Counted from the first letter of the stretch, positions 1 to 6,790 are shown. The stretch is 8,481 bases of DNA from an uncultured Alphaproteobacteria bacterium (GCA_937900425.1 CALCDT010000345.1:1-8481); one strand, 5' to 3'. The notes: generated by a model from the letters alone, not told the origin. A program made the numbers and translations.

Positions 1-207
1 TCGCGGCGCCTCACCGAGCGTCGCGCCCGCGCCGCCGGGCGGAGCGCGACCGGGATCGCGAGGGCGACGAGCGTCGTTCTGTAAATCGCAAGAACCCGGC
101 CTTACCCTGCGCCGGAAACCCGGCGCGGACCCTGTCGCTCTTCCCGCCCTGATCCTTCCCCGACCTGCCGCCGACGTACCGGCCGCGACCGATCGAGGAC
201 CTTCGCC

Positions 208-3200
208 ATGATGGGACGCCTGATTTCGAGCCGCCGCTTCGCACCGCTGTTCTGGTGCCAGTTCTTCTCCGCGCTCGGCGACAATTTCCTCAAGAACGCC
301 CTCGTCTTCCTGATCCTGCTGCAGATGAGCGGGTCGAACGCCGAGGTGCTGGTGACGCTGTCGGGCGCGGTGCTGATCGCCCCCTTCTTCTTCCTCTCCG
401 CCCTCGGCGGCCAGATGGCCGACCGCTACGACAAGGCGGTGATCGCCAAGCGGCTGAAATTCGCCGAGATCGGCGCCGCCGGCCTCGCCGTCGCCGGCTT
501 CCTGCTGCAGTCGGTGCCGGTGCTGTTCGTCGCCCTCTTCGCCTTCGGCACGGTCTCGGCGCTGTTCGGGCCGATCAAATACGGCATCCTGCCCGACCAT
601 CTCGAAACCGAGGAACTGCCCTCCGGCAACGCCCTCGTCGAGGGCGCCACCTTCGTCGCCATCGTCGGCGGCACCATCCTCGCCTCGATCGCCTTCCAGG
701 TCCGCGAGCCCCTCGTCATCGCCGGCGTGCTGATGGTCTTCGCCCTCGTCAGCTGGATCGCGGCGCGGCAGATCCCGCGCACCGGCGAGAAGGCGCCCGG
801 CCTCGTCGTCGACCGCAACATCGCTCGCTCGACCATGGCGCTCGTGCGGGAGCTGAAGACCGACCGCCGGCTCTGGCGCGGCGCCATCACCGTCTCGCTG
901 TTCTGGCTGATGGGCGCGGTGGCGATGGCGCTGCTGCCGCCGATGGTCGACGGTCTTCTCGGCGGCGGCGAGAGCGCGATCTCGGCCTATCTGACGATCT
1001 TCGCCGTCGGCATCGCCATCGGCTCCGGCCTCGCCTCCTGGCTCTGCAACGGCCGCATCGTGCTGTTCCCGGTGCCGCTCGCCGCCCTCGTCATCGGCCT
1101 CGCCGCCCTCCACCTCGGCGTCAGCCTCTGGGGCGTCGTCCCGGACGGCGCCGACCTGCCGCTCGCCGACTTCTTCGCCCGGCCGCTCGCCTGGACCGTC
1201 GGCGTCGACCTCTTCATCCTCGCCGCCGCCGGCGGGCTGTTCATCGTGCCGTCCTTCGCCGCGGTGCAGGCCTGGGCCCCGGAGGCGTCCCGCGCCCGGG
1301 TCATCGCCGCCGTCAACATCCTCAACGCCGGTTTCATGGTCGGCGGCGCCGTGGTGATGGGCATCGCCCAGGCGATGGGGGCCTCGATCGCCGTCGTCTT
1401 CCTGATGCTCGCCGCCACCGCCGCCGCCTCGGCGGTCTGGACCGCGAAGGCGACGCCGACCAGCCTGTTCGGCGACTTCCTCTTCGTCTTCTTCCGCGTC
1501 TTCTTCCGCATGGAGGTCAGGGGCCGGGAGAACATCGCCAAGGCCGGCCCCGGCGCCATCATCGCCCTCAACCACGTCAGCCTGCTCGACGGCGCGGCCG
1601 CCCTCGCCATCCTCGAGGAGGACCCGGTCTTCGCCATCGACCACACCATCGCGAAGAAGTGGTGGGTGAAGCCCTTCCTGAAGCTGACCCGGGCGATGCC
1701 GCTCGACCCGACCCGCCCGCTCGCCACCCGCACGCTGATCAAGGCGGTCGCCGGCGGCGAGACGCTGGTGATCTTTCCCGAGGGGCGGATCTCGGTGACG
1801 GGCAGCCTGATGAAGATCTACGACGGCGCCGGCCTGATCGCCGACAAGACCGGAGCGTGGGTGGTTCCGGTCCGTCTCGAAGGGCTGGAGGCCTCGCCCG
1901 CCTCCTATCTCTCCCGCGAGCAGGTCCGCCGGCGCTGGTTCCCGAAGGTCACCGTCACCATCCTCGAACCGGTCAAGCTCGAGGTACGCGAGGAGCTTCG
2001 CGGCAAGGCCCGCCGCCAGGCCGCCGGCAACGCGCTCTATTCGGTGATGTCCGACCTCGTCTTCCGCACCACGCCGATCGACCGGTCTGTGTTCGCCGCC
2101 GTGGTCGACGCCGCGAAGGCGCAGGGCGAGGACCGGGTCGCGCTGGAAGACCCGCTCGGCGGCACGCTCACCTACAAGCGCGTCCTCACCGGCGCCCGGG
2201 TGCTCGCCGAAAAGATCGCCCCGCTCGCCCCGGTCGGCGGCGCGATCGGCGTGATGCTGCCCAACGCCGGCGGCGCCGTCGTCACCGTGCTCGCGGTCCA
2301 TTCGGCCGGCCGGGTGCCGGCGATGATCAACTTCACCGCCGGCACCGCCAACATCCTCTCCGCCTGCCGGGCGGCGAAGGTGGAAACCATCCTCACCTCG
2401 AAGGCCTTCGTCGAGCGCGCCAAGCTCGACAAGCTGATCGCCGAGATCGGGCAGGGCGCGAAGATCGTTTTCCTGGAGGACGTCCGCGCGGGCATCGGCC
2501 TCGCCGACAAGCTGCGCGGCCTGCGCCGTCGCAAGACACCGCTCGTCGCCCGGACCGGCGCCGAGCCGGCGGCGATCCTCTTCACCTCCGGCTCGGAGGG
2601 AACGCCGAAGGGTGTGGTGCTCTCCTCCACCAATCTTCTCGCCAACGCCGCCCAGGCCGCGGCGCGGATCGACTTCGGCCGCGAGGACAAGGTCTTCAAC
2701 GTGCTGCCGATGTTCCACTCCTTCGGCCTCACCGTCGGTGCCGTGCTGCCGCTGGTCTCGGGCGTGCCGGTCTATCTTTACCCCTCGCCGCTGCACTACC
2801 GCATCGTGCCGGAACTGATCTACGCCTCCAACGCCACCATCCTCTTCGGCACCGACACCTTCCTCTCCGGCTACGCCCGCACCGCCCACGCCTACGACTT
2901 CCGGTCGCTGCGCTACGTGCTGGCCGGCGCCGAACCGGTGAAAGAGGCGACGCGGCGGGTGTGGATGGAGAAATTCGGCCTGCGCATCCTCGAAGGCTAC
3001 GGCGTCACCGAGACGGCGCCGGTGCTCGCCATCAACACGCCGATGTTCAACCGCTTCGGCACCGTCGGCCGCATCATGCCCGGCATGGACGCCCGGCTCG
3101 AACCGGTGCCCGGCATCGAGGAGGGCGGGCGGCTCCACGTCCGCGGGCCGAACATGATGATGGGCTATCTCAAGGCCGACGCGCCCGGCGTGTTGCAGCC

Positions 3201-3594
3201 GCCGGAGAACGGCTGGCACGACACCGGCGACATCGTCACCATCGACGCCGACGGCTTCATCGCCATCAAGGGGCGCGCCAAGCGCTTCGCCAAGATCGCC
3301 GGCGAGATGGTCTCGCTCGCCGCCGTCGAGGCGATCGCCGGCGAGGTCTGGCCCGGCGCGCTTTCGGGCGTCGTCGCGCTGCCGGACGTCAAGAAGGGCG
3401 AGCGCCTCGTCCTCGTCACCGACGCCAAGGGCGCGAGCCGTGCCGACTTCCTCGCCCTCGCCAGGGCGAAGGGCGCGAGCGAACTGATGGTGCCGGCCGA
3501 GGTCCGGGTGCTGGAGAAGCTGCCGGTGCTGGGTTCGGGCAAGCTCGACCACGTCGCGCTCGGCAAGGCGGTGCGGGAGGAGGTGACGGTGTGA
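208..3594 (+). CDS. aas: Three-domain lysophospholipid transporter / PlsC acyltransferase / acyl-ACP synthetase (Aas-like fusion)
   Basis: Predicted inner-membrane protein of 1128 aa that would flip lysophospholipids inward and re-acylate them with a fatty acid it activates itself. Residues 1 to about 411 are a hydrophobic MFS transporter of the LplT type, with SALGDNFLKNA near the N-terminus and a loop motif GGQMADRYDK. Residues about 435-620 are a PlsC acyltransferase with the HX4D motif at H456-D461 and FPEGRIS at 523-529. Residues about 625-1128 are an AMP-forming ligase: TSGSEGTPKG at 793-802, EGYGVTET at 929-936, HDTGD at 1004-1008, KGRAKRF at 1021-1027, and a probable adenylation lysine K1112 in GSGKLD. 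All catalytic motifs are intact, so all three activities are probably functional. E. coli splits this between LplT and Aas; one-piece proteins of this length are familiar in rhizobia. ATG 208 is chosen because CGAGGA (194-199) lies 8 bases upstream; ATG 211 is a less well spaced alternative. The final codons lie in a 19-bp tandem repeat. Fatty acid, acyl carrier and lipid specificity cannot be read from sequence. Confidence 0.9.
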   Translation: MMGRLISSRRFAPLFWCQFFSALGDNFLKNALVFLILLQMSGSNAEVLVTLSGAVLIAPFFFLSALGGQMADRYDKAVIAKRLKFAEIGAAGLAVAGFLLQSVPVLFVALFAFGTVSALFGPIKYGILPDHLETEELPSGNALVEGATFVAIVGGTILASIAFQVREPLVIAGVLMVFALVSWIAARQIPRTGEKAPGLVVDRNIARSTMALVRELKTDRRLWRGAITVSLFWLMGAVAMALLPPMVDGLLGGGESAISAYLTIFAVGIAIGSGLASWLCNGRIVLFPVPLAALVIGLAALHLGVSLWGVVPDGADLPLADFFARPLAWTVGVDLFILAAAGGLFIVPSFAAVQAWAPEASRARVIAAVNILNAGFMVGGAVVMGIAQAMGASIAVVFLMLAATAAASAVWTAKATPTSLFGDFLFVFFRVFFRMEVRGRENIAKAGPGAIIALNHVSLLDGAAALAILEEDPVFAIDHTIAKKWWVKPFLKLTRAMPLDPTRPLATRTLIKAVAGGETLVIFPEGRISVTGSLMKIYDGAGLIADKTGAWVVPVRLEGLEASPASYLSREQVRRRWFPKVTVTILEPVKLEVREELRGKARRQAAGNALYSVMSDLVFRTTPIDRSVFAAVVDAAKAQGEDRVALEDPLGGTLTYKRVLTGARVLAEKIAPLAPVGGAIGVMLPNAGGAVVTVLAVHSAGRVPAMINFTAGTANILSACRAAKVETILTSKAFVERAKLDKLIAEIGQGAKIVFLEDVRAGIGLADKLRGLRRRKTPLVARTGAEPAAILFTSGSEGTPKGVVLSSTNLLANAAQAAARIDFGREDKVFNVLPMFHSFGLTVGAVLPLVSGVPVYLYPSPLHYRIVPELIYASNATILFGTDTFLSGYARTAHAYDFRSLRYVLAGAEPVKEATRRVWMEKFGLRILEGYGVTETAPVLAINTPMFNRFGTVGRIMPGMDARLEPVPGIEEGGRLHVRGPNMMMGYLKADAPGVLQPPENGWHDTGDIVTIDADGFIAIKGRAKRFAKIAGEMVSLAAVEAIAGEVWPGALSGVVALPDVKKGERLVLVTDAKGASRADFLALARAKGASELMVPAEVRVLEKLPVLGSGKLDHVALGKAVREEVTV

Positions 3595-3638
3595 GGAGAG
3601 GGTGACGGTGTGAGGAGAGGGCGACCGCGTGAGGAAGG
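3582..3638. repeat. 19-bp tandem repeat spanning the aas stop codon, about three copies
   Basis: The unit GGTGACGGTGTGAGGAGAG occurs at 3582-3600 and again without a mismatch at 3601-3619. A diverged third copy beginning GGCGACCGCGTGAGG covers 3620-3638. The first copy contains the aas stop codon TGA (3592-3594), and the second repeats the same stop-like string. Because 19 is not a multiple of three, the repeat shifts frame at each copy. Loss of the first stop would therefore not simply lengthen the protein by whole units. The perfect second copy suggests a recent slippage duplication. Confidence 0.9.
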
Positions 3639-3756
3639 GTTGGGAGCCTTCGCCGGGCGGGGTCCGCGGCGCCCAGCGAACACGGCGCCGTTCCCGAAGC
3701 CCGACACGAGGAGCAACACCCACGCCGTTGGCGAGTCCCGCTCCCCTCTCCCCAAT

Positions 3757-3901
3757 CGTCATCCCGGCCTCCGAGCCGGGATCCAGCGGTCGGCAGGGGA
3801 AGGATCATTGGCTCACGACGGCCCTCGCGGAGCCGCCCTTGTTCCCTCGCCGGCCATCCCCTCGCGGAGGGCTGGATCCCGGCTCGGAGGCCGGGATGAC
3901 G
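3757..3901. repeat. REP/RIME-like element: perfect 31-bp inverted repeat around an 83-bp centre
   Basis: The left arm (3757-3787) begins CGTCATCCCGGCCTCCGAGC and the right arm (3871-3901) is its exact reverse complement over 31 bases. Each arm also holds its own small hairpin, ATCCCGGC-CTCCGA-GCCGGGAT (3761-3782 on the left). The element can therefore fold as one long stem or as two short ones. Symmetry continues imperfectly into the centre, since AGGGGA-GG strings follow both arms. The centre carries an 11-bp direct repeat CCCTCGCGGAG at 3822-3832 and 3859-3869. GTCATCCCGGC...GCCGGGATCCA arms resemble dispersed intergenic repeats I know from rhizobial genomes. It sits between two convergent genes, where it could terminate transcription from both sides. 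No transposase and no obvious target duplication are visible. Membership of a named family is my inference. Confidence 0.8.
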
Positions 3902-3957
3902 GGGAGGAGAGGGCGGAGGTGAACTCCAAGGCGGCGTATGGGGCCCGACAGAGGCCG

Positions 3958-4002
3958 CCGCCTCCCGCCACCCCGCCTCCCGCCTGCCCGCCTCCCTCCG
4001 CC
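3958..4002. repeat. C-rich 15-bp tandem repeat, three copies, with G-quadruplex potential on the minus strand
   Basis: Three adjacent 15-base units start with CCGCCTCCC at 3958, 3973 and 3988. The first 12 bases are identical in copies one and two, and copy three differs by one base. Runs of three or four C fall at 3964-3966, 3971-3974, 3979-3981, 3987-3989 and 3994-3996. The minus strand therefore has five G3 or G4 tracts separated by 4-5 bases, which satisfies the usual G-quadruplex pattern. The tract lies 14 bp beyond the stop codon of the minus-strand reductase, so its RNA would carry the G-rich version in the 3' untranslated region. Any effect on termination or RNA stability is inference. 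Confidence 0.75.
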
Positions 4003-4015
4003 GCGCGCCCGTCCC

Positions 4016-5248
4016 TCACCCCCGCGCCTTCAGCAGCGCCTTGAGATCGACCGCCGGGTCGGCGGCCTCCTCCGGCGTCAGCGCGATCCCCGCGGCGATC
4101 AGCTTGCGGGCGACCATGTGGTCGGCCGGGCGGTTGACGGTCTCGACCACGGCGAGCCGGTCGCCGCGGAAGCCGAAGACGGTGAAGGCGTTTTCCAGCG
4201 GGTCGCCGCGCATCGCCCAGCGGTCGCAGCCGTGGGAAAGGCCCGCGATCTGCAGCTTGAGCGGACCCTGGTCGCTCCAGAACCACGGCAGTGCCGAATA
4301 GGGCTCGGCCTTGCCGGTGAGGCGCTTCGCCACGCAGCGCGCCTGGTCGACCGCGTTCTGCACCGATTCCAGCCGGATGCGGCTGCCCGAATGCGGGCTC
4401 GGGAAGGCGGCGCAGTCGCCGATCGCCGAGATCGCCGGGTCGGAGGTGAGAAGGAATTCGTCGACGACGATGCCGTTGTCGCAGGAAAGGCCCGCCTCGC
4501 GCGCGAGGCCGTCTTCCGGCAGCACGCCGATGCCGACGAGGACGAGGTCGGCGGCAAGGCGTGTTCCGTCCGAAAGCACGACCGCGCGCACCCGGCCGTC
4601 CTCGCCCTCGATCCGCTCGACGCCCGCCCCGAACAGCAGCCGCGCCCCGGCGGCGCCGTGGGCGCCGGCGTAGAAGGTCGAAATCTCCGACGAGACCGCC
4701 CGCCCGAGCGGGCGCGGGCCGAGTTCGACCACGCTCACCCGCTTGCCGGCGGCCACCGCGGCGGCGGTGAGTTCGAGGCCGATGAAGCCGGCGCCGACCA
4801 CGACGACGTCGCCCGCCGCCTCGATCGCCGCCTTGAGGCGGGAGGCGTCCTCGATCGTGTAGAGCGTCAGCACGCCGGAAAGGTCGCGGCCGGGCACGGC
4901 GAAGGGGCGGGGCACGGTGCCGGTGGCGAGCACGAGGTGGTCGTAGCCAATCGTCTCGCCGTTCGAGAGCGCCACGGTCCGGGCTTGCCGGTCGAGGGCG
5001 ATGACGCGAGTGCCGCGCTTCAGCTCGATGTCCTTGGCGGTGTAGAAGGCCTCGGCGCGCAGCAGCAGGCCCTCCGCCCCGGTCTCGCCCTTGAGATAGG
5101 CCTTCGACAGCGGCGGGCGCTGATAGGGATAGGAGGCCTCGCCGGAGACGAGGACGATGCGGCCGGCAAAGCCCTCGTCGCGCAGGCTGGCGGCGACCTG
5201 GACGCCGGCGTGGCCGGCTCCGACGACGACGACGGTTTCGATGGTCAT
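4016..5248 (-). CDS. FAD-dependent NAD(P)H:ferredoxin (rubredoxin/putidaredoxin-type) reductase
   Basis: Cytoplasmic flavoprotein of 410 aa, the usual length of the putidaredoxin/rhodocoxin reductase family. These enzymes pass electrons from NAD(P)H through FAD to a small ferredoxin or rubredoxin serving a P450, dioxygenase or hydroxylase. Motifs seen are the FAD dinucleotide fold VVVVGAGHAG (6-15), YQRPPLSK (42-49), LVLATGTVPR (105-114), the NAD(P)-binding GAGFIGLE (152-159), the FAD-contacting IGDCAAFP (276-283), and the C-terminal reductase domain with RLESVQNAVDQA (292-303) and PWFWSDQ (321-327). After WFWSDQ the protein reads GPLKLQIAGL, where many relatives have YD instead of GP. ATG 5248 is chosen over an upstream in-frame ATG at 5353 because MTIETVVVVGAG is the normal family N-terminus and GGGAGAGGAA lies just upstream. 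No ferredoxin or oxygenase gene is beside it, so its partner is unknown. It is divergent from mch and convergent with aas. Confidence 0.9.
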   Translation of the reverse strand: MTIETVVVVGAGHAGVQVAASLRDEGFAGRIVLVSGEASYPYQRPPLSKAYLKGETGAEGLLLRAEAFYTAKDIELKRGTRVIALDRQARTVALSNGETIGYDHLVLATGTVPRPFAVPGRDLSGVLTLYTIEDASRLKAAIEAAGDVVVVGAGFIGLELTAAAVAAGKRVSVVELGPRPLGRAVSSEISTFYAGAHGAAGARLLFGAGVERIEGEDGRVRAVVLSDGTRLAADLVLVGIGVLPEDGLAREAGLSCDNGIVVDEFLLTSDPAISAIGDCAAFPSPHSGSRIRLESVQNAVDQARCVAKRLTGKAEPYSALPWFWSDQGPLKLQIAGLSHGCDRWAMRGDPLENAFTVFGFRGDRLAVVETVNRPADHMVARKLIAAGIALTPEEAADPAVDLKALLKARG

Positions 5249-5403
5249 GCTTCCTCTCCCGCGGTGGCCCCGATCGCGAATCGCCCGCGCATCCTGCCCG
5301 CACAGGTGCCTCCGGCCCAAGCCCGTTCGCGTGCGGGCCTCCCCTTCGACCAAAGCAGGATCGCGCCGGGGCCCGGACCGGGGGAGAGCGACGATCCGCG
5401 CAC

Positions 5404-5430
5404 GTGACAGCGTCCGGGTCCGCTTCTAAT
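5404..5430 (+). promoter_or_regulatory. Weak candidate promoter for mch
   Basis: GTGACA (5404-5409) and TCTAAT (5425-5430) each match the sigma70 hexamers at five of six positions. The spacer is only 15 bases, which is short. Transcription would start about 69 bases before the mch ATG. This is the best match I found by eye in the 257-bp divergent region between the reductase and mch. I could not identify a convincing promoter for the reductase on the other strand. Confidence 0.25.
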
Positions 5431-5505
5431 GGACAAGCTCCTTCGCAGGTGCAAAAAATCGACGGTCGAAGCGCCCGTAGAAGCGTGAAAGACGGGGGAG
5501 AGGAC

Positions 5506-6558
5506 ATGACGAAGACCAACCCGGGCAATTTCTTCGAGGATTTCCGGATCGGGCAGGTGATCCGCCACGCGACGCCGCGCACGGTGACGGCCGGCGACGT
5601 CGCGCTCTACCAGGGCCTTTACGGCTCGCGCTTCGCCGTGCAGTCGTCGGAGGCCTTCGCCCGGGCGATCGGCTACGGCCGCCAGCCGGTCGACGACCTC
5701 CTCGCCTTCCACATCGTCTTCGGCAAGACCGTGCCGGACGTCTCGCTCAACGCCGTCGCCAACCTCGGCTACGCCGGCTGCCGCTTCCTGTCGCCGGTCT
5801 ACGTCGGCGACACCCTTTCGACCGTGTCCGAGGTGATCGGCCTGCGCGAGAATTCCAACGGCAAGACCGGCGTCGTCTACGTCCGCTCCACAGGCTACAC
5901 CTCCGACGGCACCGAGGTGGTCGACTACGTCCGCTGGGTGATGGTGCGAAAGCGCGACGAGGCCGCCCCTGCGCCCGAGGCCGTGGTGCCGACCCTGCCG
6001 AAGGCCCTGCCAGCCGATGCCCTCGGCGATGCGGTGCCGCTGCTCGACGTCGGCGAATGGGACAACGAGCTTGCCGGCAGCCCGCACCGCTTCGCGGACT
6101 ATGCGGTGGGCGAGCGGATCGACCACGTCGACGGCATGACCATCGAGGAGGCCGAGCACCAGATCGCGACGCGCCTCTACCAGAACACCGCCAAGGTCCA
6201 CTTCAACCAGTTCGAGGAAGCCCGCGGCCGCAACGGCCGGCGCATCGTCTACGGCGGCTATGTCATCTCGCTCGCCCGGGCGCTGACCTTCAACGGCCTC
6301 GGCAACGCCTTCCACGTCGCCGCCATCAACGGGGGCCGTCACGTCAACCCGACCTTTGCGGGCGACACCGTCTATGCCTGGTCGGAAGTGGTCGAGACCG
6401 GGGATATTCCCGGGCGCGCCGACGTCGGCGCCCTGCGCATCCGCACCTTCGCCACCAAGAACCGGCCCTGCGCCGACTTCCCCGGCGTCGACGCCGAAGG
6501 CCGTACCGATCCCTCGGTGGTGCTCGATCTCGACTACTGGGTGTTGATGCCGCGGTGA
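5506..6558 (+). CDS. mch: Mesaconyl-CoA hydratase, MaoC family (ethylmalonyl-CoA pathway)
   Basis: Cytoplasmic enzyme of 350 aa built of two MaoC-type hot-dog halves. It is predicted to hydrate mesaconyl-CoA to beta-methylmalyl-CoA in the ethylmalonyl-CoA pathway, just before malyl/methylmalyl-CoA lyase. The N-terminus TNPGNFFEDFRIGQ and the stretches TAGDVALYQGLYGSRF (28-43), FGKTVPDVSLNAVANLGY and NGKTGVVYVRSTGY match what I recall of the Rhodobacter sphaeroides enzyme Mch. The second half carries AKVHFNQFEEA with H232 and N234 in the position of the family's hydratase motif. ATG 5506 is preferred to the in-frame GTG at 5404 because GGGGGAGAGGA immediately precedes it and the family starts with this peptide. 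The gene is known as meaC in methylotrophs. It lies directly upstream of sdhCDA, the order I recall from other alphaproteobacteria, but the malyl-CoA lyase gene is not upstream here. A broader MaoC hydratase role is the alternative. Confidence 0.86.
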   Translation: MTKTNPGNFFEDFRIGQVIRHATPRTVTAGDVALYQGLYGSRFAVQSSEAFARAIGYGRQPVDDLLAFHIVFGKTVPDVSLNAVANLGYAGCRFLSPVYVGDTLSTVSEVIGLRENSNGKTGVVYVRSTGYTSDGTEVVDYVRWVMVRKRDEAAPAPEAVVPTLPKALPADALGDAVPLLDVGEWDNELAGSPHRFADYAVGERIDHVDGMTIEEAEHQIATRLYQNTAKVHFNQFEEARGRNGRRIVYGGYVISLARALTFNGLGNAFHVAAINGGRHVNPTFAGDTVYAWSEVVETGDIPGRADVGALRIRTFATKNRPCADFPGVDAEGRTDPSVVLDLDYWVLMPR

Positions 6559-6573
6559 TCCGGGCGACTTACG

Positions 6574-6587
6574 TTACGTATACGTCA
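6574..6587 (+). promoter_or_regulatory. Candidate operator, upstream copy (TTACGTATACGTCA)
   Basis: This imperfect palindrome has half-sites TTACGT and ACGTCA flanking AT, and contains the perfect 10-mer ACGTATACGT (6576-6585). A further TTACGT half-site at 6569-6574 abuts it. It lies 16 bases after the mch stop codon. A copy differing at one base is found 151 bases downstream, in front of sdhC. The spacing of inverted half-sites suggests a dimeric regulator. I recall similar ACGT-centred sites being assigned to MerR-family LiuR regulators of acyl-CoA metabolism, but I cannot verify that here. Confidence 0.45.
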
Positions 6588-6600
6588 TGATGCGGCGACG

Positions 6601-6628
6601 AAGCCCGAAAATTGCGCTTTCCGGGCTT
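6601..6628 (+). terminator. Hairpin after mch, possible terminator
   Basis: AAGCCCG (6601-6607) pairs with CGGGCTT (6622-6628). Past an A/C mismatch, AAA pairs with TTT around the loop TTGCGC. The stem lies 43 bases after the mch stop codon. Only a short TTTC follows rather than a long T run, so it may be a weak or Rho-assisted terminator that partly separates mch from sdh transcription. It could also be a plain RNA-stabilising hairpin. Confidence 0.5.
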
Positions 6629-6666
6629 TCGTGTGCCCGTGGTCCGGCCAGACCGTGCTTTCCTCT

Positions 6667-6695
6667 TTGACGCGCCGCGAAAGACAGGTTAGAAC
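6667..6695 (+). promoter_or_regulatory. Candidate sigma70-type promoter of the sdh operon
   Basis: TTGACG (6667-6672) matches the -35 consensus at five of six positions. A 17-base spacer leads to TAGAAC (6690-6695), a four-of-six -10. This is the best promoter seen between mch and sdhC and would start RNA near 6702, giving an untranslated leader of about 90 bases. The downstream 14-mer operator candidate would then lie at roughly +24 to +37, where a bound protein could block transcription. Its position after the mch hairpin suggests sdh has its own promoter. Confidence 0.5.
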
Positions 6696-6724
6696 CACAG
6701 CAGAAACGGCGCTTTACTTTACTC

Positions 6725-6738
6725 TTACGTAAACGTCA
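6725..6738 (+). promoter_or_regulatory. Candidate operator, sdhC-proximal copy (TTACGTAAACGTCA)
   Basis: It matches the upstream copy at 13 of 14 bases, with half-sites TTACGT and ACGTCA around AA. It sits in a locally AT-rich patch (CTTTACTTTACTCTTACG precedes it), unusual for this GC-rich window, and 52 bases before the sdhC start codon. Two such similar 14-mers within one 232-bp intergenic region are unlikely by chance at this base composition. The protein that binds is unknown. Confidence 0.45.
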
Positions 6739-6790
6739 CCTCTGCGGTACGCGGGGCTGGCGGAACGGGGGCGAGGAGGAAAGACGAGGC

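Larger units (their letters stand above)
3595..4015. other. Convergent intergenic region, repeat-rich, no supportable gene
   Basis: This 421-bp stretch separates the 3' ends of aas and the reductase. It holds the 19-bp tandem repeat, the inverted-repeat element and the C-rich repeat listed separately. Plus-strand frames stay open across parts of it, but their translations are Arg/Pro/Ser/Ala-rich and cross the palindromes, and no known protein family is recognisable. I see no classical hairpin followed by a T tract for either gene. The inverted repeat is the best candidate for a shared terminator. Confidence 0.7.

Noticed and set aside
1..100. A minus-strand reading frame near the left edge gives a signal-peptide-like stretch (TTLVALAIPVALRPAARA) running off the window.
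   Set aside because: A TAA stop lies just upstream and there is no ATG, GTG or TTG before the hydrophobic stretch and no ribosome site. It is probably chance in GC-rich DNA.
255..3605. A second 1116-residue open frame on the plus strand, overlapping almost all of aas.
   Set aside because: It is extremely Arg/Pro/Gly-rich with no domain, the usual out-of-frame shadow of a GC-rich gene. The overlapping frame has three intact enzyme domains.
3757..3901. Insertion sequence or CRISPR array.
   Set aside because: The 145-bp element has no room for a transposase and no visible target duplication (AAT on the left, GGG on the right). There is one inverted pair, not regularly spaced direct repeats.
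3610..4044. A plus-strand open frame in the convergent intergenic region.
   Set aside because: It runs through the tandem repeat, the palindromic element and the C-rich repeat, and its protein is Pro/Arg/Ser/Ala-rich with no recognisable family. Its openness follows from base composition.
5249..5353. A 35-residue N-terminal extension of the reductase from the upstream ATG.
   Set aside because: The FAD fold of this family normally begins within the first ten residues, and a good ribosome site lies just before the internal ATG at 5248.
5404..5505. A 34-residue N-terminal extension of Mch from GTG 5404.
   Set aside because: The extra residues are polar and unlike the family, no ribosome site precedes the GTG, and a strong one precedes ATG 5506.
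3813..5582. A long minus-strand open frame (589 codons) over the reductase and part of the repeat region.
   Set aside because: Its translation is low-complexity Arg/Gly/Pro and crosses the right arm of the inverted repeat. The other minus-strand frame is a clear reductase.
5245..6342. A 365-codon minus-strand open frame opposite mch.
   Set aside because: Its codon pattern mirrors mch on the complementary strand, it shows no domain, and mch has a ribosome site and family-wide motifs.
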